64,000 nucleotides of DNA from Anastatus disparis (GCA_017163975.1 JAFFSR010000248.1:1878501-1942500), one strand, 5' to 3'; shown: positions 43,489 through 57,800, counted from the first letter of the stretch. Notes: generated from the letters alone by a model not told the origin. Numbers and translations: made by a program.

Positions 43489-45181
43489 ATGGACAGTTGT
43501 GCGATTTGTAAGCTATCCACTAATGATAAATGGGGCATGGCAAAGCTCCATTTGTGTTTCACGTGCCGGCAGCGTTGTCATGCGAAATGCATGACGCGTT
43601 CAAAAATGGAAAATGGCACAAAGTATGAATGTAAAAGGCGCATTGAAAAAATAAAAAATAATTCAACATCATCAGCCAGTGGTAGCATCAAGGTCAATGG
43701 AGTTTCGCAGATTGCACGCAAAGCTGTTTCCAATCAGCCCATCAGTGCCTCAACACCTTCACGAACTGACTCGAAAGTGACACCTGTCAACACCGCTCAG
43801 AAGCAGCCTGAAAGAGTGAAAACTACTTTGTCATCGCAAACTTCAACCATCAACAACAACAGCGGTGCCACGGCGAATGGAGGGAAAAGTAGTTTAAGTA
43901 TACATTTATCTGATAAGCAATTGGGAGGTGGCACTGCGCACGCTGCCCCGAATAATAATAATAGTAATAATCTTAAGAAAAATAATTTTGATGTGGTCCG
44001 AGGTGACTTAGATTCTTCCTCATTGCAGGCAGCTGTATCTTCTCTAGAGGGCGCACTATCTGGCAGGCTTGATAAATTATTTCATTCTTTTGATCGACTT
44101 TTAACTTTTGAAAGGCAAGTCCAAAATTTTGACAAGGGCCTGCGGGATATTGTGTCCAAAATTGAAAAACAAAATGAATTTATTAAAAATTTAGAAACTA
44201 AGCAGATGCAGCTGTTAGAGGAAAATCGCAAACTTAAAGAAATAATAGTCACCTCGGAAAGGAATTTCCTGTCTGCTCTAAACAATAAAACTGAAAAGTA
44301 TAATAAAATCATCAGTAATAAATTTGATAACATTCAAACTTTTCTTAACAACAAGTTTCACGGAGTGGACAGGGGTTTCTTCAACCTTACAACCGGGGTA
44401 GCTGGCGTAGCGCAGGCCGTTGCGGACCTCACGGGAATAAATGAGCGTACATTACACGCATCTGAATCTGTGGAAATAACACAAGCACCACATACACATA
44501 ATATAATTAGTGAGGAGGCACCTTGTCAAGTTGAGACGGAGTGTGGTCCTGGGAGTGGTACATTGGTGATCTCTGGCGGGTTTGACTGCTAGCAGTCAAT
44601 GTTGGGCCGGATGATAACGCCTGTGCCGTTCTTGGTACCATTCTCCTACAGAGCGTGAGATCAGTGGCGGCCCGAGGGGTTCATTCTCATTGCTGGTTAG
44701 ACTTTCTGAGGAGGACCTGGTGCAAAAGGTGATTGAAGCTAAACGACAATTCACAGGGTATTCGACGGCGGATCTTAATCCCTCCCTCCTTAGCAGTCTT
44801 TCTTCCATCAAACACCACAGCTTGATATTTATTAATGAATTTTTGCCTAGAGAGAAATATGCTAATTTTAAAAAATTGAAAAAGTATGTCAAAGAAAAAG
44901 GCTTTAAATTTATTTGGCACAGACATGGCAGATTTCTGGTGAGGAGGGAGAGAAGGGAGAGAGCACACAACTTTTTTAACGAAAATGACTTAGATAATTT
45001 ATTGATAGATAGCAAGAAACTAGATCACGGTGTAAATGCAAATAAAGACAATTCTGAAATTCTATCGAATATTAAGTGCAATAATAATAAATGTGATACT
45101 AATGCTACTAAAGCCTCTGATCATCAACGAAATATACTGGCGAATAATGGATTAACGTCAAGTGTGGCCTCTCCCCAATGA
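43489..45181 (+). pseudogene. LINE ORF1: zinc-finger, coiled-coil, FP25K-like domain
   Basis: The first 367 codons are open. They hold a Cys/His cluster at residues 4-48 (C4, C7, C23, C26, H31, C34, C48; PHD/RING-like), a Ser/Asn-rich linker, and a coiled coil at about 200-290. The frame stops at 44592. Related sequence continues in the same region: an ACAVLGTILLQSV segment, then after a frameshift near 44690 a basic domain with FKFIWHRHGRFLVRRERR. This resembles the baculovirus FP-like nucleic-acid-binding domain found in ORF1 proteins of this LINE group. Confidence 0.7.
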
Positions 45182-45194
45182 CTGCGCCTGGCCT

Positions 45195-46211
45195 CCTCGG
45201 GGGGTCGTACAGGGAGGAGGGGTGAACTGCGAGCATGCTTTCTGAATGTGACCTCTTTGAGGGCTCACATTGGGCAAGTACGCGAGTTTCTAAGTGATGG
45301 TCCCTCTTACGACATATTTGGAGTGGCTGAGACCTGGCTGAGTCCATCTGTTTCGGATGACGTCATTCGGGTCAAGGGGTATAAAGTATCCAGACAGGAC
45401 AGAAACTTGCGTGGTGAAGGAGTTGCCTTGTATATTAAAGATAATTTAAAGTGCACTATTTTGGCTACTTCGGATACTCAAACTAATCATAGTGAAGGTA
45501 AACCGGAGGTACCTGAATATATTTTTTGTTCCGTGCAATTGGGCAGCTCCGAAGCCGTGCTAGTTTTTGTTATTTATCGACCTCCTGGAATTTCCTTTTT
45601 TAGAAATACTGATTTTTTGGATAACTTAAGAAATTTTGCCTCTGAATACTCTCATAAAATCATAATGGGAGACCTGAATGCCGATCTCCTGCGTGAGAGC
45701 AGTGATGCCAAATTTATTAATAAATTATTGGCTGAGCTTTCGTTACAGTTGGTTCAGCACGGTGCCACGCATCACACTCTGACATCTCACACGTAGATTG
45801 ACCTGATTCTTGTGGACGATAATAACACAGTACTTGACGCACGCAACTTACCGGCGAATTTTCACAGTCGGCACAATTTAATTGATGTATGCATTTCTTG
45901 TAATTTTATGAAGAGAGATAAAAAGATAATTAAGTATAGGAATTATAAAGATATCTGTCCAAACTTATTGGTGCAGAGTTTGGCCGGCTGTGATTGGACG
46001 CCATTTACAGTTGGTACAGTTGACCCGGAATCTGCACTTGGCTGCCTCTGCAACAACCTTACGGCAGCAATACGAAATCTGGCGCCACTAAAATCACTTA
46101 AAATTGGTAAAGATAAATTTCCTTGGATAGATAAAGAGTTGTCGCAGATGCGGCACAAGAGAGATGCCACGTATCGTAGGTTTAACGGCATGTCGGAGCT
46201 GCAGCAATCGA
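45195..46211 (+). pseudogene. LINE ORF2, endonuclease part
   Basis: Apurinic/apyrimidinic-type endonuclease: VAETWLSPSVSDDVI carries the catalytic Glu, GDLNADLL the conserved Asp/Asn pair, and SHT then IDLILVD the final motif. A TAG at 45794-45796 interrupts the frame between the last two; the frame resumes directly. It runs to 46211, where an insertion begins. Confidence 0.8.
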
Positions 46212-46545
46212 GTTTTGCTTTTTTTATTTTATCGATATCTTTTTAAATTCTTAAATTAAACAAATATAATGACTTGTCCGCACTAAAGTTATATTAGTAC
46301 AATAATTTTTGTTAAAATAAAAAATCATTTGGACTTGTTATTTTTTTATGAGCTTGGATTGGAAATTAGATATCAAACTCGACAAACCTAACCTTAAAAT
46401 ACGATATATTGAAAGTTTTTATTATAACTTTGTATGTATAATATTTTGGTGGTTTTCTTGAGTTGTCCGCACTAGAGTTTAATCTTACAAATTTTTTCTT
46501 TATAGCAAAAAAACTCAATTAAACGCATCGTTTATTCATAAGTTA
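46212..46545. mobile_element. Small insertion in LINE ORF2, probable MITE
   Basis: About 330 bp of AT-rich sequence without coding potential separates the endonuclease-side frame (ending ELQQ) from the reverse transcriptase side (LEISLEGG). Inner repeats GACTTGTCCGCACTA and GAGTTGTCCGCACTAGAG occur in direct orientation. End sequences TCGAGTTTTGC and GCAAAAAAACTCAA are inversely related. Confidence 0.55.
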
Positions 46546-48453
46546 AGATTGGAAATATCATTAGAAGGTGGACAGCTTCGTCATGCTCTTAAACGGACGA
46601 AGGAGGAGCGTTATCTCTCCGAATTTTTGAAACTGCGTAAAACTATAGACGAACAGACAGAACATGCTAAGACAAATTATTATCATAATAGACTGTTTGA
46701 TGCTCTTGCTAGAGGTAGTGTCTGGAAGGAGTTAAAAGACCTGGGACTTCTCTCCGGACCTCAAGGGAACTTGAATGGATTCACTCCTGATGAGCTTGCT
46801 GCACATTTTGCGGGAGTGTCAGTCTCGCCACACGATGATACTGCGGAACGTAAGAAGATTCTTTCGGAGTGTAGTGAAAGTGGCTTTGCCTTCAAGCCAA
46901 TTAATATTAATGATGTAATCTTCGCGATTTCGCATTTTTCATCACAGGCTTGTGGCGAGGATGGCATTCCGCAGAGTGTGATACTTAAAGCACTACCGTT
47001 TATTGGAGAGCATCTTGTGACTCTTTTCGATTCCTCTTTTGCGCGGGGGATCTTTCCTTGCCTTTGGAAGCGTGCACGCATTGTGCCTTTAAAGAAGTGT
47101 CCTGCACCTAAGATGCCTAAAGATTTTAGGCCAATAACAATATTATGTTTTCTTTCAAAGGTTCTGGAGAAGATTGCCCATGACCAACTGCAAGAGTACA
47201 TTACGACACACAAAATACTTGACTCTTTGCAGACTGGCTTTAGAAAGCACCATTCTACGCAGACTGCCATACTTCAACTTACAGACGACATAAGATCAGG
47301 TCTTGACAAGAAACTTGCCACGTTACTACTTCTATTTGACTTGAGTAAGGCTTTCGACACGATCTGCCCCTCCAAATTGCTTGCGAGGCTTAGATGGATG
47401 GGGCTTTGCAGGGCTGCACTTGAATGGATTAGCTCCTATTAATCAGGTAGGAAACAAATGGTTTCTACACACTTTAAAGAGGATTCAGATTGGCTAACAA
47501 CTAATCTAGGAGTTCCACAGGGTTCAGTGCTGGGGCCTCTCTTGTTTTGCCTTTACATTAATAACATACGTGACACACTCGACCCCTGTTTTGTCGAGCA
47601 CATATTATATGCTAATGACCTCCAAATCTATACTCAGGTCCCTTATGAACATGTAAATGAAGGTATTCGTATTTTGCAGAGGGCGGCCAGGGCGGTGTCG
47701 GGGTGGGCTGTCGATGCTTCTCTCACATTAAATGCAAGCAAAACTAAAGCAATCGTTTTTGGCAGTAGTCGATTTATTAATGACTTCTATACTGGTGAGT
47801 CGAGAACGATTGAGCTTGAGGGTGGTGTCGACATATCTTTCTCTGATACCATTGTGAGCCTTGGTGTTGTGCTTGACACTAGGTTGTCATGGGAGCCGCA
47901 CATTAATATGGTGACTAAAAAATTTAATAGGATAATGTATAGTTTGCGGTTTTTCCGTCGGTACACCACTGAGGCCCTGCGTAAACAACTTGCAGCCGCC
48001 TTGTTGTTTCCGCACCTCGACTACTGCTCAGTAGTTTTGCCCGATGCTTCGCAGGGGTTGAGAAGACGTTTACAAAGACTACAAAATTTATGTGTGAGAT
48101 ATGTAATGGGTGTGAGAATGGGCGATCATATCTCTCCTCATAGAGCTGCTCTTGGTTGGCTGCGTACTGATTCAAGGAGACAGTATTTTATGGCAGTACT
48201 TATGTACAAAATAGTGCGCATGAATACTCCTGAGTATCTAGTGAGTCTCTTTATTAGATATGTACCTAGGGTAGCCACTAGAGGAGAGATTAAGGACTTC
48301 GCAGTGCCCTTCATGCGTACTGAGACAGGAAGAAATTCCTTTCAAGTTCAAGGTGCGCATTTTTGAAACTCCCTGCCTGCCGATATAAAAAATCTTCCAT
48401 CGCTCGGCAGGTTCAAATCGGCTTTGAGGAGGTACTTTCTCGACTTCGAGTGA
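46546..48453 (+). pseudogene. LINE ORF2, reverse transcriptase part
   Basis: Reverse transcriptase motifs in order: DFRPITILCFLSKVLEK, QTGFRKHHSTQTAI, LLLFDLSKAFDTI, GVPQGSVLGPLLF, then YANDLQIY, LNASKTKAIVFG and LGVVLDTRLSWEPHI. In-frame stops occur at 47440-47442 (TAA) and 48364-48366 (TGA). The final stop is at 48451-48453 after FKSALRRYFLDFE. The usual catalytic YADD is YAND here, so the active-site aspartate is replaced. Confidence 0.85.
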
Positions 48454-49299
48454 TCTTAATTTTAAGTATTTTGATTTTATGTTAATTTATTTTGTTTTGT
48501 CTTATATATAGATTTAAGGTGTGAATGTATTTATTAGCGTGAATGATGGTTGAATGAATGCAGAAAGAATGAGTGATTCTGTTTCTTTTTATTAATAATT
48601 ATGACATCTTCGGTATCAAGTTTTTATTCTTTGAATTTTATTATTATATTATTTTTTATTATTTATTGTTGCATTGTTTTGTCAAATTTTATTTTTATTT
48701 GATGTCATGACTATGCTTTATGCTTTATCTTTTAAATTGTGTTATTTGATTTTAATTTTATGACTGATAGATATTTAAGACTGTTTTTATTGTAATTTAT
48801 GTTTTCATGCTTTCTGCGAGTATTTAGAGTAGTCTGTGATATCGCTTTTACATAGTGACTTACTGATACAGTATTATATATTAATTTTAATATTTGACTG
48901 TGATATCTTATCATATTATGTGCAATACTTTATACAGAATTATTATTTATTGCTTGATGTATTACATGCCTTTTTGTACTCTTTTACAAAATAAATTAAT
49001 ATCTATCTATCCATCTACATAGTTATTCGTGTAATTTTTTATCAATTTGAATTTCGCGTGTTCGCGCTTTCTGCTCGTATCATTTCGCTACATTACAGTC
49101 AGTCTCAGCTGATTGGTCAGTTTGTAGTAAGTTTGTTTACTTGAAGTGCATTTAAAAAATTATTAGAAGGTTTTGTGGTTTAACTTCCGTAAAATTATTA
49201 ATTTTTAATAAATTAGACATTCGCGAGTTATTTTATATTTTTTTATGTGCGCCTGAAATTCTACGTTTATCTAAATAGAAAGTGTATTTGAAGTGTAAA

Positions 49300-50140
49300 A
49301 AGCTTAAATTGACATTAAGAATACGAATCTCAAAAATGTCAAATAATGAAAGAGGTACAAGAGGCAGATTTCCTAACCAACATCAAGATAGAAAACGATC
49401 TACAGGAAGATCTAAAAAGAGGCCAAGGAAATTTTTGGTAGAAGTGAAAAAAATTCTCCTAAAGCTAAGAGAAGTAGACCCTCTACTCCTTTTTCTAAAC
49501 TAAAAAGAATAGAATTTTCAAGTTTCAGGGCAAAAAATAAAAATGTTGATACCAACGTGCTATCTTCTATGTTAGAAAAATTGTGTTGCAGTGTGTGCCA
49601 TCATAAGATGAAATTTATTGAAACCTCTTTTGGAGGATAAGGATTCAAAATTAATATGATTTGTGATTTTTGTGATGAATAAGCAACTGTAAACTCTAAC
49701 AAGAGAGAAAGAACTATGGATAATACGTATAAAGTTAACAGATACAATGTTCTTGCTGTTCGTGTACTTGGCCATGGACTTGCAAGTTTGTCTAGTTTTT
49801 GCAGTTTGATAGATTTATCGAAGCCAGTTGCCCAGTCAGCGTTCAGTGCTATAAGTTGTTAAATAACAAAAGTATACGAACAAGTGGCAAAAGGTTCTAC
49901 ATCTAAAGCTGTTAAAAAATAACTTGAATCGACTTCCCCAAATAGTGCTGATCTTGATATAGCTTTCTCAAGATGTTAGAGTAATTGAACATCGAACTTG
50001 GAAATGTATCTGTCGAGTGGGTCAGGACTTCGAATGATAGAAGATAATTCAATGTAGAGTGATCAAGTTAGTCTCATTCCAAAGAAGCACATACTCTGAA
50101 AAGAAAAGTACGAATAGGTGTGATGGATTTCTATACACCG
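49300..50140 (+). pseudogene. Relic of a Mutator-like transposase gene
   Basis: A short frame (49336-49503) starts MSNNERGTRGRFPNQHQ. Downstream, broken frames include KMKFIETSF and, at 49735-49860, YKVNRYNVLAVRVLGHGLASL followed by FCSLIDLSKPVAQSAFSAI. This pattern resembles the conserved N-terminal part of insect Mutator-like transposase proteins (a CxxC zinc part followed by RLLGxGxxxxxxFCxLMDLPxP-like sequence). Multiple stops; no intact catalytic domain visible. Confidence 0.5.
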
Positions 50141-50702
50141 GGTGCATATTAAATTCATGTAAGTGTATAATTCTATTTATTATTACATATTTGGATATAA
50201 ATTTCATTTATAAATTTTAATATTAATCAAAATATAAATTTTAAATTTTGATTTTATTTCTTAATTTTTAATTTGAATTATAAAATATAAAACGATTACT
50301 CCATATTAAATATTATTTCTTAGTTTACAGCTGATTCAAGGTTAGTACGAGCGATTCTAACAACCATCGGAGTAACAAGTAACTATGTATTTGTTGATTC
50401 TTATAACAAATACATAGTTTCATTGATGAATAAGGGTGAGTACTGACAAAATATCTTATAATAAGAAAGAGTATTTTTATTGATTATTTTAATAACATAT
50501 CTTTTTGCATTTCAGCTTTATCCAGTCGATAACAAGGTCCTCTTGTCTGGTATCTCTTTTTTATATTGTTAGCTAATATAAATAAGAAATACCAGGAAAA
50601 AATTATTTTATGAAAGATAAGTATAGCATTGATAATTTTAAGATATAATAATTAAAAATTTTAAAGCTGTTTTTCTCAAATATTGAATTTTTAAAATTCT
50701 AG
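50141..50702. other. AT-rich non-coding gap
   Basis: No gene. A small inverted repeat (AACTATGTATTTGTTGATTC / CTTATAACAAATACATAGTT) lies at about 50381-50420. Confidence 0.4.
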
Positions 50703-51020
50703 GTGCTGCCTCGTAAGATTTGAGCTAAACCGCTGGATGGATTTGACTTTTCCAAACTGATTTAACTTCAGTATTAGCATCATTCTCGCGTTGATGGAGG
50801 GTTTTGAAATCGAATGTCAAAAAGTTGTTAAAAAATCCAAAAATAAGGTGAAAAAATTAAAATTTATTTAATAAATTAATATTTTTTGTTGAAAAGTAAA
50901 AAATTTCTTGTATTTCAGGAATTTCCTCATTCACGCGAGAATGATGCTAAAACTAAAGTTAAATCATTTTGGAAAAGTCAGATCCATCCAGCGGTTCAGC
51001 TTTAATCTTACGATGGAGCT
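50703..51020. mobile_element. Foldback MITE with 95-bp arms
   Basis: The left arm (CTCGTAAGATTTGAGCTAAA, CCGCTGGATGGATTTGACTT, AGCATCATTCTCGCGTTGATG) pairs with the right arm (CACGCGAGAATGATGC through AATCTTACGATGGAGC) with few mismatches. The centre is AT-rich. Confidence 0.85.
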
Positions 51021-51870
51021 ATTATAAGAACAAGAATTCATCGAATGATTATGGGACTAAAGCTAAAGCAAAATGAGCTTATAAAAGCTTAAAATAAAGG
51101 TATTTTAGTCTACTTTCAAATATTAATTCTATTTAGAAGAATTCTATTAAATCTAATTAATACATATCTTTTTTACTAGCAGGGGGATAAGGTGTTCTGC
51201 GCCCTTAAAGAGTATAACCTTAGGGTCGGCTTGTAGGTTTATTTATTTAATTGCACCGGTAAGGTCACTTTACTATTTGGGTTCCCATGGGATAACTATC
51301 GATATATATATATATATAAAACATACTCTATGAACCAAAGGAGAACATGAAAATAGAAAATTCTACAAACTGTACATATTAAATTTAAGTAATTTAATGT
51401 CACAATCTAGTCGATACTGCTGAGTTATGACAATATAAATCAGATCCAAAAGATTTGACTGGACTAGGAATATCTAATAATGACATCACAGAATTTCCCT
51501 AATTATTAAATTTATCTAGCAATTTGAAAATTTAGCGATTGACAGAAATAAATACTTAGTAACTTCTAATACTTCTTGAGACAATAAAACAAAAATAAAC
51601 GCTATACCTTGTAGCAAACATTGAATGAGATTTTATTCTAGATTTAAAATTTTGAAAGTTTGATAAAAATAATGAAATGTTTACATTGTAAACATTCATA
51701 TAGAAAGAGATTTTATTCTGGAAAAATGTCCAAAATAGAAATAAATTCCATATTCACTTTATTTATATTACAAAATTTTCATACTAATTTTTTGTATTAT
51801 TATTTCATTTTTTCCTTTTATGGCATGTATTTAAATTATTAGAATGAGTGATGGAGTAAAATTTTTTTTT
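51021..51870. other. Non-coding gap before the satellite
   Basis: AT-rich sequence with a short TA tract at 51303-51317. A duplicated phrase GAGATTTTATTC(T) at 51629 and 51708 is the only repeat noticed. Confidence 0.4.
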
Positions 51871-54800
51871 ATATTTGTAAACTATAATAATCCCCCCTTA
51901 CTTGAAATATTAGCGGTCCCTGGCTAAACCTAAGGCAATGAACTAAATATATTTGCACTTTTCCATTATCAAACTAAACGGAATTTTTTTTTTTATTATT
52001 AATTCTTGTATGTTTCATTCATTGCATCAATATAAATATCCCGACAAAAAGGATCGTTAATTTAAGTCCTTTTGGATGTTTTCTATTATTCAACCTTTAA
52101 TCTTCATTTAAAACAATTTATAAGTATTGGAATTATTCTATTACTAGAAAAACCAAATTTCCTCTATTGTTTAAGATGAATAAATATGGTTGTAATTTCG
52201 TTTCATAATTTAGTTGAATTTTGTTAAAATGAATTATTTCTTTTATACAGGAGAGAACTACTCGCGTGAACAAATTATTTTTCATATTTGTAAACTATAA
52301 TAATCCCCCCTTACTTAAAATATTAGCAGTCCCCGGCTAAACCTAAGGCAATGAACTAAATATCTTTGCACTTTTCCATTATCAAACTAAACGGAATTTT
52401 TTTTTATTATTAATTCTTGTATGTTTCATTCATTGCATCAATATAAATATCCCGACAATAAGAATCGTTAATTCAAGTCCTTTTGGATGTGTTCTATTAT
52501 TCAACCTTTAATCTTCATTTGAAACAATTTATAAGTATTGGAATTATTCTATTACTAGAAAAACCAAATTTCCTCTATTGTTTAAGATGAATAAATATGG
52601 TTGTAATTTCGTTCCATAATTTAGTTGAATTTTGTTAAAATGAATTATTTCTTTTATACAGGCGAGAACTACTCGCGTGAACAAATTATTTTTCATATTT
52701 GTAAACTATAATAATCTCCCCTTACTTATAATATTAGCGGTCCCCGGCTGAACCTAAGGCAATGAACTAAATATATTTGCACTTTTCCATTATCAAACTA
52801 AACGGAATTTTTTTTTTATTATTAATTCTTGTATGTTTCATTCATTGCATCAATATAAATATCTCGACAATAAGGATCGTTAATTTAAGTCCTTTTAGAT
52901 ATGTTTTATTATTCAAACTTAAATCTTCATTTTGATACAATTCATAAGTATTGGAATTATTCTATTACTAGAAAAACCAAATTTCCTCTATTGTTTAAGA
53001 TGAACAAATATGATTGTAATTTAGTTTCATAATTTAGTTGAATTTTGTTAGAATGAATAACTTCTTTTACACAGGAAAGAACTACTCGCGTGAACAAATT
53101 ATTTTATATATTTGTAAACTATAATAATCCTTCCTTACTTAAAATATTAACGGTCCCCGGCTAAACCTAAGGCAATGAACTAAATATATTTGCACTTTTC
53201 CATTATCAAACTTAACGGAATTTTTTCTTTATTATTAATTCTTGTATGTTTCATTCATTGCATTAATATAAATATCCCGACAATAATGATCGTTAATTTA
53301 AGTCCTTTTCGATATCTTCTATTATTCAACCTTTAATTTTCATTTGAAACAATTTATAAGTATTGGAATTATTCTATAACTAGAAAAACCAAATTTCCTC
53401 TATTGTTTAAGAGGAACAAATATGGTTGTCATTGAGTTTCATAATTTAGTTGAATTTTGTTAAAATGAATAATTTCTTTTATACAGGAAAGAACTACTCG
53501 CGTGAACAAATTATTTTTTATATTTGTAAGCTATAATGATCCCCCCTCACTTAAAATATTAGCGGTCCCCGGCTAAACCTGAGGCAATGAACTAAATATA
53601 TTTGCACTTTTCCATTATCAAACTAAACGGAATTTTTTTTTTATTATTAATTCTTGTATGTTTCATTCATTGCATCAATATAAATATCCCGACAAAAAGG
53701 ATCGTTAATTTAAGTCCTTTTGGATGTTTTCTATTATTCAACCTTTAATCTTCATTTAAAACAATTTATAAGTATTGGAATTATTCTATTACTAGAAAAA
53801 CCAAATTTCCTCCATGGTTTAAGATGAATAAATATGGTTGTAATTTAGTTTCATAATTTAGTTGAATTTTGTTAGAATGAATAATTTCTTTTACACAGAA
53901 AAGAACTACTCGCGTGAACAAATTATTTTTTATATTTGTAAGCTATAATGATCCCCCCTTACTTAAAATATTAGCGGTCCCCGGCTAAACCTAAGGCAAT
54001 GAACTAAATATATTTGCACTTTTCCATTATCAAACTAAACGGAATTTTTTTTTATTATTAATTCTTGTATGTTTCATTCATTGCATCAATATAAATATCC
54101 CGACAATAAGAATGGTTAATTCAAGTCCTTTTGGATGTGTTCTATTATTCAACCTTTAATCTTCATTTGAAACAATTTATAAGTATTGGAATTATTCTAT
54201 TACTAGAAAAACCAAATTTCCTCTATTGTTTAAGATGAATAAATATGGTTGTAATTTCGTTCCATAATTTAGTTGAATTTTGTTAAAATGAATAACTTCT
54301 TTTACACAGGAAAGAACTACTCGCGTGAACAAATTATTTTATATATTTGTAAGCTATAATGATCCCCCCTTACTTAAAATATTAGCGGTCCCCGGCTAAA
54401 CCTAAGGCAATGAACTAAATATATTTGCACTTTTCCATTATTAAACTAAACGGAATTTTTTTTTTTATTATTAATTCTTGTATGTTTCATTCATTGCATC
54501 AATATAAATATCCCGACAAAAAGGATCGTTAATTTAAGTCGTTTTGGATGTTTTATATTATTCAACCTTTAATCTTCATTTGAAACAATTTATAAGTATT
54601 GGAATTATTCTATTACTAGGAAAACCAAATTTCCTCTATTGTTTAAGATGAACAAATATGATTGTAATTTAGTTTCATAATTTAGTTGAATTTTGTTAGA
54701 ATGAATAACTTCTTTTACACAGGAAAGAACTACTTGCGTGAACAAATTATTTTTTATATTTATAAGCTATAATGATCCCCTTACTTAAAATATTAGCGGT

Positions 54801-57800
54801 CCCCGGCTAAACCTAAGGCAATGAACTAAATATATTTGCACTTTTCCATTATCAAACTAAACGGAATTTTTTCTTTATTATTAATTCTCGTATGTTTCAT
54901 TCATTGCATCAATATAAATATCCCGACAATAATGATCGTTAATTTAAGCCCTTTTCGATATCTTCTATTATTCAACCTTTAATTTTCATTTGAAACAATT
55001 TATAAGTATTGGAATTATTCTATAACTAGAAAAACCAAATTTCCTCTATTGTTTAAGAGGAACAAATATGGTTGTAATTTAGTTTCATAATTTAGTTGAA
55101 TTTTGTTAAAATGAATAATTTCTTTTATACAGGAAAGAACTACTCGCGTGAACAAATGATTTTTTATATTTGTAAGCTATAATGATCCCCCCTTACTTAA
55201 AATATTAGCGGTCCTCGGCTAAACCTAAGGCAATGAACTAAATATATTTGCACTTTTCCATTATCAAACTGAACGGAATTTTTTTTTTATTATTAATTCT
55301 TGTATGTTTCATTCATTGCATCAATATAAATATCCCGACAAAAAGGATCGTTAATTTAAGTCGTTTTGGATGTTTTATATTATTCAACCTTTAATCTTCA
55401 TTTAAAACAATTTATAAGTATTGGAATTATTCTATTACTAGAAAAACCAAATTTTCTCTTTTGTTTAAGATGAATAAATATGGTTGTAATTTAGTTTCAT
55501 AATGTAGTTGAATTTTTTTAAAAATAAATATTTCTTTTATACAGGAAAGAACTACTCGCGTGAACAAATTATTTTTTATATTTGTAAACTATAATAATCC
55601 CCCTTACTTGAAATATTAGCGATCCCCGGCTAAACCTAAGGATATGAACTAAATTTTTATTCAATCTAAATATATTAATAATGATCACTTTTGTATATTT
55701 CCATTATCAAACTTAAACTGGAATTTTTTTTTTATTATTAATTCTTGTATAGTTTTATAATTTATTCATTCATTGCATCAATATAAATACATATTGTAAA
55801 CTATAATAATCCCTCCGACAAAATAAGAATGGTTAATTTAAGTCCTTTTGGATATGTTCTATTATTCAACCTTTAATCTTCATTTGAAACAATTTATAAG
55901 TATTGGAATTATTCTATAACTAGAAAAACCAAATTTCCTCTATTGTTTAAGAGGAACAAATATGGTTGTAATTTAGTTTCATAATTTAGTTGAATTTTGT
56001 TAAAATGAATAATTTCTTTTATACAGGAAAGAACTACTCGCGTGAACAAATTATTTTTTATATTTGTAAGCTATAATGATCCCCCCTTACTTAAAATATT
56101 AGCGGTCCCCGGCTAAACCTAAGGCAATGAACTAAATATATTTGCACTTTTCCATTATTAAACTAAACGGAATTTTTTTTTTTATTATTAATTCTTGTAT
56201 GTTTCATTCATTGCATCAATATAAATATCCCGACAAAAAGGATCGTTAATTTAAGTCGTTTTGGATGTTTTATATTATTCAACCTTTAATCTTCATTTGA
56301 AACAATTTATAAGTATTGGAATTATTCTATTACTAGGAAAACCAAATTTCCTCTATTGTTTAAGATGAACAAATATGATTGTAATTTAGTTTCATAATTT
56401 AGTTGAATTTTGTTAGAATGAATAACTTCTTTTACACAGGAAAGAACTACTTGCGTGAACAAATTATTTTTTATATTTATAAGCTATAATGATCCCCCCT
56501 TACTTAAAATATTAGCGGTCCCCGGCTAAACCTAAGGCAATGAACTAAATATATTTGCACTTTTCCATTATCAAACTAAACGGAATTTTTTCTTTATTAT
56601 TAATTCTCGTATGTTTCATTCATTGCATCAATATAAATATCCCGACAATAATGATCGTTAATTTAAGCCCTTTTCGATATCTTCTATTATTCAACCTTTA
56701 ATTTTCATTTGAAACAATTTATAAGTATTGGAATTATTCTATAACTAGAAAAACCAAATTTCCTCTATTGTTTAAGAGGAACAAATATGGTTGTAATTTA
56801 GTTTCATAATTTAGTTGAATTTTGTTAAAATGAATAATTTCTTTTATACAGGAAAGAACTACTCGCGTGAACAAATGATTTTTTATATTTGTAAGCTATA
56901 ATGATCCCCCCTTACTTAAAATATTAGCGGTCCTCGGCTAAACCTAAGGCAATGAACTAAATATATTTGCACTTTTCCATTATCAAACTGAACGGAATTT
57001 TTTTTTTTATTATTAATTCTTGTATGTTTCATTCATTGCATCAATATAAATATCCCGACAAAAAGGATCGTTAATTTAAGTCGTTTTGGATGTTTTATAT
57101 TATTCAACCTTTAATCTTCATTTAAAACAATTTATAAGTATTGGAATTATTCTATTACTAGAAAAACCAAATTTTCTCTTTTGTTTAAGATGAATAAATA
57201 TGGTTGTAATTTAGTTTCATAATGTAGTTGAATTTTTTTAAAAATAAATATTTCTTTTATACAGGAAAGAACTACTCGCGTGAACAAATTATTTTTTATA
57301 TTTGTAAACTATAATAATCCCCCCTTACTTGAAATATTAGCGATCCCCGGCTAAACCTAAGGATATGAACTAAATATATTTGCACTTTTCCATTATCAAA
57401 CTAAACGGAATTTTTTTTTTTATTATCAATTCTTGTATGTTTCATTCATTGCGTCAATATAAATATATTGACAATAATGATCGTGAATTTAAGTCCTTTT
57501 GTATATGTTCCATTATTTAACCTTTAATCTTCATTTACAACAATTTATAAGTATTGGAATCATTCTATTACTAGAAAAATCATATTTCCTCTAATGTTTA
57601 AGATGAATAAATATGGTTGTAATTTAGTTTTATAATTTAGTTGAATTTTGTTAAAATGAATTGTTTCTTTTATACAGGAAAGAACTACTCGCGTGAACAG
57701 ATTATTTCTTATATTTGTAAACTATAATAATCCCTCCTTACTTAAAATATTACGGTCCGCGGCTAAACCTAAGGCAATCAACTAAATATATTTGCACTTT

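Larger units (their letters stand above)
43230..49018 (+). mobile_element. Decayed non-LTR retrotransposon (LINE; Jockey/CR1-like)
   Basis: Order: 5' leader, ORF1 with zinc-binding and coiled-coil parts, an FP25K-like domain, an apurinic-type endonuclease and a reverse transcriptase. A 3' UTR of about 560 bp ends in short tandem units (ATCTATCTATCCATCTA at about 49000-49018). There is no long poly(A). Several in-frame stops, a frameshift and one insertion make it inactive. The exact clade needs a phylogeny; tandem-repeat tails and this ORF1 type point to the Jockey/CR1 group. Confidence 0.85.
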
